6,316 nt of DNA. Source: Acidobacteriota bacterium (GTDB taxonomy: Bacteria; Acidobacteriota; Vicinamibacteria; Vicinamibacterales; Vicinamibacteraceae). The stretch covers positions 1-6,316 of the forward strand of contig JACDAO010000061.1 of the NCBI GenBank assembly GCA_013695405.1, given 5' to 3'. The notes under the pieces are model-generated. The model worked only from the letters and a program-made list of their open reading frames with translations, was not told where the DNA came from and ran no database searches. The position numbers and the translations under genes were made by a program. This document shows, one piece after another, positions 1 to 6,316 of the stretch; the first letter of the stretch is position 1, and every line of letters begins with the position of its first letter.

Positions 1-2215
1 GCGCCGGCCGCTCGGCCTTGCGCATGGTCAGCGCCACCCGCTTGCGGGCCAGATCGACCTCGATCACGGTAACCGACACGATGTCGCCGGTCTTGACCAC
101 GTCGCGCGGGTCCTTCACGAACCGGTCGGCGAGTTGCGAGACGTGGACCAGGCCGTCCTGGTGGACGCCGATGTCGACGAACGCGCCGAAGTTGGCGACG
201 TTGGTGACCACGCCTTCCAGTGACATGCCGGGCTGCAGGTCGGCCAACTGGTTGACGCTGTCCTTGAACTGCGCGGTGCGGAAGCCGGGCCGCGGATCGC
301 GACCGGGCTTCTCCAGTTCGGCCAGGATGTCGCGGACGGTCGGCGCGCCGAATCGATCGTCGGCAAACGCCGACGGATCGAGGGTCCGCAGGAACGCACT
401 GTCGCCAATCAGCGACGGCAGGTCGCGTCCGGTTTGCTGCGCGATCCGCTGCACCAGCGGGTAAGCCTCCGGGTGCACCGCCGAGGCGTCGAGCACGTCG
501 TGACCATCGAGGATCCTGAGGAAGCCCGCGGCCTGCTCGAATGTCTTGTCGCCCAGGCGCGGCACCTGCCGCAGGTCGCCCCGCCGCGCGAACGGCCCGT
601 GCTGGGTGCGGTACTCGACGATCAGCGTCGCGAGCCGGGCGTTGAGACCGGAGATGCGCGACAGCAGCGCCGGCGATGCCGTATTGACGTCGGCGCCTAC
701 CGCGTTGACGCAGTCCTCGACCACGCCGTCGAGCGCGCGCGCCAGCGCCGGCTGGCTGACGTCGTGCTGATACTGGCCGACACCAATCGACCGGGGTTCG
801 ATCTTGACGAGTTCAGCCAGCGGATCCTGCAGTCGACGGGCGATCGAGACCGCGCCGCGCAGGGTCACGTCGAGGTCGGGCAATTCGCGCGTGGCCAGTT
901 CGGAGGCCGAGTACACCGAGGCGCCCGCCTCGGAGACCACTACCCGGGTGACCGGCAGTCCCGGATCCCGCGACATCAGGTCGGCGACGAGCTTCTCGGT
1001 CTCGCGCGACGCGGTGCCGTTGCCGATCGCGATCAGTTCGACCTTGTGCGTCACACACAGCGCGGCCACTGCGGCCAACGAGCCGTCCCAGTCCTTGCGC
1101 GGCTCGTGCGGGAAGATCGTCGCGGTGGCCAGCACGGCGCCGGTGTTGCCGACCACGGCGACCTTGACGCCGGTGCGGATGCCCGGGTCGAGCCCGAGCG
1201 TGACTCGCGTGCCGGCCGGCGCGGCGAGCAGCAGGTCGCGCAGGTTGCGGCCGAAGACGCGGATCGCTTCCTCCTCGGCCATGTCGCGCAGGCGCTGCTC
1301 GGTGTCGTGCTCGAGACGGGGCTGCAACCGGGCGCGCCAGGCCAGGCCGACCGCGCTCCGCAGGAAGTCGTCGGCCGGCCGTCCCCGGTGCTCGACGCCG
1401 CCGAGGCCGGCGATGCGGCGCTCGGGTTCGCTCTGCCCGTCAGCCGCACCAGCCTCGTCGTCAGGCAGCACGATCGACAGCCGCAACACCCCTTCCTTGC
1501 GCCCGCGCAGCAGCGCCAGCACCCGGTGCGACGGCAGCTTGCTGACCAGTTCCCGGCCGTCGAAGTAGTCGCGGAACTTGGCGCCCTTCTCTTCCTGGCC
1601 CGGGACCACCGCCCACCGCAGCGTCCCCTGCTCCCACACGTAGGTGCGCAGTCCGCCAACCAGTTCCGGCGACTCCGACAGCCGCTCGATCAGGATCGCT
1701 CGGGCGCCATCGAGTGCCGCAGCGACATCGGGCACGCCGGTGGCCTCGTTGACGTACTCGGCGGCGGCCTGGTCGGGCGACAGCATCGGCCTTTCCAGCA
1801 GCGCGCTGGCCAGCGGCTCGAGGCCCTGCTCGCGGGCGATCATCGCCTTGGAGCGACGCTTGACCTTGTGCGGCGCGTACAGATCCTCGAGCCGGACCTT
1901 GGTGTCGGCGCTGCGGATCGCGTCCTCGAGCTCCGGCGTCAGTTTGTGCTGTTCGACCAGTGCCGAGAGGATCGCGGTGCGGCGCTCTTCGAGCTCTCGC
2001 AAGTAGCGCAGCCGTTCCTCGAGCTGGCGCAACTGCGCGTCGTCCAGGCCGCCGGTCGCCTCCTTGCGGTAGCGCGCGATGAACGGCACGGTCGCGCCGT
2101 CGTCGAGCAGGGCCACCGCCGCCACCACCTGACGGGGCGCTACGGCCAACTCCTGCGCGATGCGGTCGAGGATGGGCAGGAACACCGCCGGAGCGGCGGC
2201 CGGGACACTGGTCAT
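1..2215 (-). CDS. tex: Tex, S1-domain RNA-binding transcription accessory protein (3' end cut by window edge)
   Basis: Tex is a conserved cytoplasmic nucleic-acid-binding protein linked to transcription and RNA metabolism; its exact role in this organism is not known. The minus-strand frame stays open for 738 codons from the ATG at 2215 to the window edge. The domain order is that of the family. An N-terminal helical Tex region (about 10-200) contains the motif VPFIARYRKEATGGLDD (43-59). A YqgF/RNase H-like domain (about 336-470) contains GLDPGIRTGVKVAVV and IGNGTASRE. A helix-hairpin-helix region (about 500-575) contains VNTASPALL and LGDKTFEQAAGFLRI. HPEAYP and KPGRDPRP follow. A complete C-terminal S1 domain (about 662-733) contains GVVTNVANFGAFVDIG and HQDGLVHVSQL. 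Family members have roughly 720-780 residues, so only a short tail and the stop should be missing. The start lies 7 nt after the ettA stop and fits the family N-terminus. Identity is near certain from my memory of E. coli Tex. Confidence 0.97.
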   Translation of the reverse strand, partial: MTSVPAAAPAVFLPILDRIAQELAVAPRQVVAAVALLDDGATVPFIARYRKEATGGLDDAQLRQLEERLRYLRELEERRTAILSALVEQHKLTPELEDAIRSADTKVRLEDLYAPHKVKRRSKAMIAREQGLEPLASALLERPMLSPDQAAAEYVNEATGVPDVAAALDGARAILIERLSESPELVGGLRTYVWEQGTLRWAVVPGQEEKGAKFRDYFDGRELVSKLPSHRVLALLRGRKEGVLRLSIVLPDDEAGAADGQSEPERRIAGLGGVEHRGRPADDFLRSAVGLAWRARLQPRLEHDTEQRLRDMAEEEAIRVFGRNLRDLLLAAPAGTRVTLGLDPGIRTGVKVAVVGNTGAVLATATIFPHEPRKDWDGSLAAVAALCVTHKVELIAIGNGTASRETEKLVADLMSRDPGLPVTRVVVSEAGASVYSASELATRELPDLDVTLRGAVSIARRLQDPLAELVKIEPRSIGVGQYQHDVSQPALARALDGVVEDCVNAVGADVNTASPALLSRISGLNARLATLIVEYRTQHGPFARRGDLRQVPRLGDKTFEQAAGFLRILDGHDVLDASAVHPEAYPLVQRIAQQTGRDLPSLIGDSAFLRTLDPSAFADDRFGAPTVRDILAELEKPGRDPRPGFRTAQFKDSVNQLADLQPGMSLEGVVTNVANFGAFVDIGVHQDGLVHVSQLADRFVKDPRDVVKTGDIVSVTVIEVDLARKRVALTMRKAERPA

Positions 2216-2222
2216 CGAAGTC

Positions 2223-3899
<1,677 letters not shown>

Positions 3900-3981
3900 G
3901 CGGGGACGCGCGAACCGATCGGAAGAGGAGCCGGATGGCGCACCGGACATCGGCGCGCCAGCGGCGTGACGCGGGGTCAGG

Positions 3982-4004
3982 CCGGCCGCTAGTGTAGCAG
4001 CCGG
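3982..4004 (-). terminator. stem-loop just after the GYF_2-AIM24 gene; possible terminator lacking a U-tract
   Basis: On the minus strand the arms CCGGCTGCTA and TAGCGGCCGG flank a 3-nt CAC loop. They form a 10-bp stem containing one G-U wobble, starting 6 nt after the AIM24 gene stop. In plus-strand RNA the wobble becomes a C-A mismatch, so the stem is better in the direction in which the genes are transcribed. No run of U follows (the next bases are CCTGACCCC). It could be a weak or factor-assisted terminator, an mRNA 3'-end stabiliser, or a leader structure of ettA. Confidence 0.4.
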
Positions 4005-4010
4005 GACCGA

Positions 4011-5021
4011 CTACTCGCCGTCGATGACCCGCCCGAATGCGCCGAGCACGGACCCTTCTTCCTTGCCGCCCTTGCCGAACCCGGGGACGGCCTTCATGAT
4101 CCGGTCGGCCATGCGGCTGAGCGGCAGCGACTGCAGCCAGACTCGCCCCGGACCGGTCACGGTGGCGAAGAACAGCCCCTCGCCGCCGAACAGCGCGGTC
4201 TTGACCTTGCCGACGAACTGCACCTCGTACTGCACGGTCGGCGTCAGAGCGACCAGGCAGCCGGTGTCGACCCGCAATGTCTCGCCGGCCTTCAGCTCCA
4301 TCTGGGCCATCATCCCGCCGGCGTGCACGAAGGTCAGCCCGTCGCCGGTCAGCCGCTGCATGATGAAGCCCTCGCCGCCGAACAGGCCGACGCCGATGCG
4401 CTTCTGGAAGGCGATGCCGATCGCGACGCCGCGCGCCGCCGCCAGGAAGCTGTCCTTCTGACAAATCAACTCGCCGCCCAGCTCCTCGAGGTCCATCGGC
4501 AGGATCCGCCCCGGGTAGGGCGCCGCGAACGCCACCTTCTGGATGCTGCTGGTTGGATTGGAGAACGCGGTCATGAACAGGCTCTCGCCGGTCAGCAGAC
4601 GCTTACCGGCTCCGAGCAGCGCGTTGAAGACCCCGCCCTGCCCCGGCGTCTGGTTGCTGCCGTCGCCGAAGATGGTGTCCATCTGGACGCCGGCGGTCAT
4701 GTACATCAGCGTACCGGCCTCGGCCACCGCCGCTTCACCCGGGTCGAGTTCGACCTCGACGAACTGCAGGTCCTCGCCGACGATGCGGTAGGCGATCTCG
4801 TGGGCGCGGCGGCCGATCGGCGGCGGCGCACCGGACGCGCCCGGGGTCAGCGCGCCGAACAGCGCGGCGACCTGCGGCACGGTCCGGGCGGCCTCCCACT
4901 GCGACATGCCGCTGGTGAAGACCAGGGTTTCCGGCGTGACGCTGCCGGTGCGCACCCGCGCGACGAGGTCGTCCCACGCAATCGGGCCGACCGGAGCGTT
5001 GTCGATGGCGATGAACCACAT
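4011..5021 (-). CDS. GYF_2-AIM24 (TIGR00266) fusion protein, function unknown
   Basis: The protein has 336 residues in two parts. Residues 1-55 match a GYF_2 (DUF4339) domain, a small presumed peptide-binding module: MWFIAIDNAPVGPI at the N-terminus, then GSVTPETLVFTSGMSQW with the typical G-M-x-x-W, and a closing VPQVAALF helix. A short linker with APPP follows. Residues about 76-302 are an AIM24/TIGR00266 domain, seen in EAGTLMYMTAGVQMDT, the twin motifs LFGGEGFI (213-220) and LFGGEGLF (278-285), TGCLVALTP, and the family ending LQSLPLSRMADRI. The tail is glycine/lysine-rich (GFGKGGKEEG). The AIM24 family is named after a yeast mitochondrial protein; its bacterial role is unknown. No signal peptide or clear membrane helix is visible, so it is probably cytoplasmic. 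The ATG at 5021 is supported by the complete GYF_2 start and by GAGAAAG (5035-5029), 7 nt upstream. It is separated from both neighbours by gaps containing hairpins, so it may be its own unit. Confidence 0.9.
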   Translation of the reverse strand: MWFIAIDNAPVGPIAWDDLVARVRTGSVTPETLVFTSGMSQWEAARTVPQVAALFGALTPGASGAPPPIGRRAHEIAYRIVGEDLQFVEVELDPGEAAVAEAGTLMYMTAGVQMDTIFGDGSNQTPGQGGVFNALLGAGKRLLTGESLFMTAFSNPTSSIQKVAFAAPYPGRILPMDLEELGGELICQKDSFLAAARGVAIGIAFQKRIGVGLFGGEGFIMQRLTGDGLTFVHAGGMMAQMELKAGETLRVDTGCLVALTPTVQYEVQFVGKVKTALFGGEGLFFATVTGPGRVWLQSLPLSRMADRIMKAVPGFGKGGKEEGSVLGAFGRVIDGE

Positions 5022-5033
5022 GGTGAGGCTTTC

Positions 5034-5054
5034 TCGGGAGTCGGGAGTCGGGAG
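5034..5054. repeat. three tandem copies of the 7-bp unit TCGGGAG
   Basis: Three exact head-to-tail TCGGGAG units occupy 5034-5040, 5041-5047 and 5048-5054, and the next three bases begin a fourth unit before the sequence changes. The tract lies between the AIM24 gene and the hairpin repeat. The unit nearest the gene overlaps its likely ribosome binding site (GAGAAAG on the minus strand, 5035-5029), so changes in copy number would alter only the leader upstream of it. It is directly visible; function is unknown. Confidence 0.9.
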
Positions 5055-5090
5055 TCGTAGCCGTCGGACTTGTCGTAGCCGTCGGACTTG
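5055..5090. repeat. two tandem copies of the 18-bp unit TCGTAGCCGTCGGACTTG
   Basis: Two exact 18-bp copies (5055-5072 and 5073-5090) sit back to back, immediately after the 7-bp repeats. Only the second copy is followed by TCCGACGG, which completes a palindrome with its CCGTCGGA part. The simplest reading is one palindromic element whose left part was duplicated. With only two copies and no spacers it is not a CRISPR array. Confidence 0.9.
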
Positions 5091-5098
5091 TCCGACGG
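5079..5098 (-). terminator. perfect 8-bp-stem palindrome after the DUF533 gene; REP-like element or weak terminator
   Basis: CCGTCGGA (5079-5086) and TCCGACGG (5091-5098) are perfect inverted repeats around a 4-nt loop (CTTG on the plus strand, CAAG on the minus strand). In the direction of transcription the stem begins 13 nt after the DUF533 gene stop. No U-tract follows, so it is not a classical intrinsic terminator. The upstream 18-bp repeat carries another CCGTCGGA (5061-5068) that could pair with the same arm instead. A dispersed intergenic palindrome that stabilises or ends the upstream mRNA is an alternative reading. Confidence 0.45.
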
Positions 5099-5111
5099 TC
5101 TCCGCGCGGCG

Positions 5112-5831
5112 TCACGTCCCGGCCAGCGTCTCCGCTTCGAGGCGCGCGACGTCGTCGGACGACAGCGCCAGCAGGCGCGAGAGCTGCGTCAGGTACATCC
5201 GCTCGCCGGGCAAAACCTCGCTTTCACCATGGACGATGCCATACGCCAGGGCGTAGGCGAGGTGCCGCTGCTCGGGCGTGACGAACGCCACGGTAATCGA
5301 CTCGAGTGACCGACGCGCCGTCAGTTCGCCGTCGACCAGCGCCTGGGCGCCGAGGTCGAGGGCACGTGTGCGGATCATCGCGGTCTCGTCGTCGGACAGT
5401 TCGCCATCGGCCCGGGCCGCGCTGACCGCGAGTTGAACCAGCGGCAGCAGGTCGGGCGGCACCGGCAGCACGGGGGCCGCGGCCGGCGAGATCGGCGTCG
5501 CTCCGGGGATCGGCGGGGGGACCAGCGGCGGGCCGCTGACAGTTGCCGGTGGGGTCGCCATGACGCCACGCGGCACCGCGGTCCCGCCAGCGTTCGACGA
5601 CGGCGCCGGCACGCCGGTACCCGGCAGCGATGTGCCACTGCCCTGCTGCATCGCCTCCAGCGCGCCCCACACCAGACCCGCGGCCGTCACCAGGGTGCCG
5701 GGCGTCACCAGGCCGCGCGAGGCACGCCGCCCGCCGAGCGCCAGGTCCAAGATGCCGCCGGCACCCGATCGTCGCGACTTGCCGCCAAGGAAACTGCCGA
5801 GGAGCTGGCCGATGATGTGCTCGGGATTCAT
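5112..5831 (-). CDS. DUF533 / TerB-like protein (YebE-like)
   Basis: The protein has 239 residues and unknown function. Three zones are visible. The N-terminus MNPEHIIGQLLGSFLGG is followed by a glycine-rich stretch and a hydrophobic segment (about 41-61, LVTPGTLVTAAGLVWGALEA) that could be a membrane anchor or packing helix. A low-complexity linker rich in Pro, Ala, Gly and Val spans about 64-126. A helical TerB/DUF533-like domain spans about 128-235, with AARADGELSDDE (138-149), the acidic D-G-x-L-x-x-x-E pattern of the family, and a degenerate second half (HGESEVLPGER, 201-211). E. coli YebE has the same order of glycine-rich hydrophobic N-terminus and C-terminal TerB-like domain. Related TerB proteins are tied to tellurite or stress responses, but nothing here shows such a role. 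The ATG at 5831 was chosen because this N-terminus fits the family and because AGAGGG (5850-5845) lies upstream. The frame continues upstream only by overlapping the hydrolase gene. It probably shares an mRNA with the hydrolase. Confidence 0.85.
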   Translation of the reverse strand: MNPEHIIGQLLGSFLGGKSRRSGAGGILDLALGGRRASRGLVTPGTLVTAAGLVWGALEAMQQGSGTSLPGTGVPAPSSNAGGTAVPRGVMATPPATVSGPPLVPPPIPGATPISPAAAPVLPVPPDLLPLVQLAVSAARADGELSDDETAMIRTRALDLGAQALVDGELTARRSLESITVAFVTPEQRHLAYALAYGIVHGESEVLPGERMYLTQLSRLLALSSDDVARLEAETLAGT

Positions 5832-5844
5832 ATTGCGCTGGTTA

Positions 5845-5850
5845 CCCTCT
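5845..5850 (-). promoter_or_regulatory. ribosome binding site of the DUF533 gene, overlapping the hydrolase stop
   Basis: On the minus strand AGAGGG (5850-5845) begins at the second base of the hydrolase TAG stop (5851-5849) and lies 13 nt before the DUF533 ATG. The sequence is a good Shine-Dalgarno match, but the spacing is longer than usual. It supports the start at 5831 and suggests translation coupled to the hydrolase gene. Confidence 0.5.
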
Positions 5851-6316
5851 ACGAAGCAAAGCCTGAAGAGTTCAGCCACGCCCTGGCGTGGGTGACGTCG
5901 TCGCGCGAGAGTGCGTGCCCGCCGCGGGACCAGTACGCCGTGACGGTGGCGCCGGCTGAGGTCAGCAGATCGGCCAGGCGCCGGGCTTCGTTGACCGGGA
6001 CGATGGGATCGGACTCGCCGGCGGCCAGGAATGCCGGCCGCCCGGCCAGCCTCGGCAGCGGCTCTGGCGCGAGCACGAACTGCGCGTGCAGTAACACCAC
6101 CCCGGCAACGCTGTCGGGGTGCAGCAGCCACATCGCGTGCGCGATGTTGGCGCCGTTGGAGTAGCCGACCGCGACGAAGCGGTCGCGAGCACGGTCATAG
6201 GCGACTGCCGCCTCGTCGACCAGCGCCGACAACTCTCCGGCCCGCACTCGTTCGTCGTCGAGGTCGAAGCGACCCTCGGCGAAGCGGCGGAAGAAGCGAG
6301 GCATGCCCTGCTCGAG
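5849..6316 (-). CDS. alpha/beta-hydrolase, carboxylesterase / MhqD-like (5' end cut by window edge)
   Basis: The frame is open to the window edge (codons for LEQG precede the first visible Met at 6304) and ends at TAG 5851-5849, giving 155 residues of what is normally a protein of roughly 200 or more. The visible part holds the full catalytic triad of a serine hydrolase: nucleophile elbow GYSNGAN (Ser about residue 53 of the visible part), Asp in ESDPIVP (about 103) and His in GGHAL (about 134). The motif GMPRFFRR followed by an acidic FDLDDERVRAGEL segment resembles the MhqD/YpfH-like carboxylesterase-phospholipase group. Expected activity is ester hydrolysis in the cytoplasm; the substrate cannot be told. 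The Met at 6304 is probably internal, because the preceding codons fit the family. The beginning of the alpha/beta fold, including the oxyanion-hole loop, lies outside the window. The DUF533 gene follows after 17 nt. Confidence 0.88.
   Translation of the reverse strand, partial: LEQGMPRFFRRFAEGRFDLDDERVRAGELSALVDEAAVAYDRARDRFVAVGYSNGANIAHAMWLLHPDSVAGVVLLHAQFVLAPEPLPRLAGRPAFLAAGESDPIVPVNEARRLADLLTSAGATVTAYWSRGGHALSRDDVTHARAWLNSSGFAS

Noticed and set aside
3980..3987. GGCCGGCC palindrome as an operator
   Set aside because: Short GC palindromes are expected by chance at this base composition, and this one is part of the larger stem-loop arm.
4323..5060. 245-codon plus-strand frame opposite the GYF_2-AIM24 gene
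   Set aside because: It is antisense to a recognised two-domain protein and has no domain of its own. The same reasoning applies to the plus-strand frame at 5433-6164, opposite the DUF533 and hydrolase genes.
5055..5098. Possible CRISPR array
   Set aside because: There are only two contiguous 18-bp repeats with no spacers between them, and no cas genes nearby.
5832..6131. N-terminal extension of the DUF533 frame to an ATG at 6131
   Set aside because: The extension lies wholly over the hydrolase triad region in another frame, and its Arg/Ala-rich sequence has no family match. The ATG at 5831 fits the family and has a Shine-Dalgarno.

Overview
The window is very GC-rich and tightly packed. 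Third codon positions are almost all G or C, and all five genes are on the minus strand, so transcription runs from high to low coordinates. The protein set (Tex, EttA, an AIM24-type protein, a DUF533/TerB-like protein and an esterase-like hydrolase) is typical of the chromosome of a high-GC Gram-negative bacterium. The GC-rich coding style and the short intergenic repeats made of TCGGGAG and TCGTAGCCGTCGGACTTG units suggest an acidobacterium such as Vicinamibacteria, but this placement is a weak inference. No phage, plasmid, transposon, CRISPR, tRNA or rRNA signature is visible.

Layout in transcription order: (1) 6316-5849, the C-terminal part of an alpha/beta-hydrolase whose start lies outside the window. 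(2) 5831-5112, a 239-residue DUF533/TerB-like protein that begins 17 nt after the hydrolase stop. (3) 5111-5022, a 90-nt gap with three 7-bp tandem units, two 18-bp tandem units and a perfect 8-bp-stem hairpin. (4) 5021-4011, a 336-residue protein with an N-terminal GYF_2 domain fused to an AIM24/TIGR00266 domain. (5) 4010-3900, a 111-nt gap with a 10-bp-stem hairpin just after the AIM24 stop. (6) 3899-2223, the ABC-F translation factor EttA. (7) 2215-1, the transcription accessory protein Tex, which starts 7 nt after the ettA stop and runs off the window after 738 codons, probably close to its natural end.

The genes fall into three blocks: hydrolase-DUF533, the GYF_2-AIM24 gene alone, and ettA-tex. 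The ettA-tex pair is the clearest operon. Both proteins act on ribosome or RNA processes, and the 7-nt gap suggests translational coupling. The other genes are ordinary housekeeping or poorly characterised families, and the window shows no common pathway linking them.

I found no convincing new biological system. The items most worth a second look are the compound repeat and hairpin in the 90-nt gap, the stem-loop after the AIM24 gene, and the GYF_2-AIM24 domain fusion. Long plus-strand reading frames opposite tex, ettA and the AIM24 gene are antisense shadows caused by high GC content.
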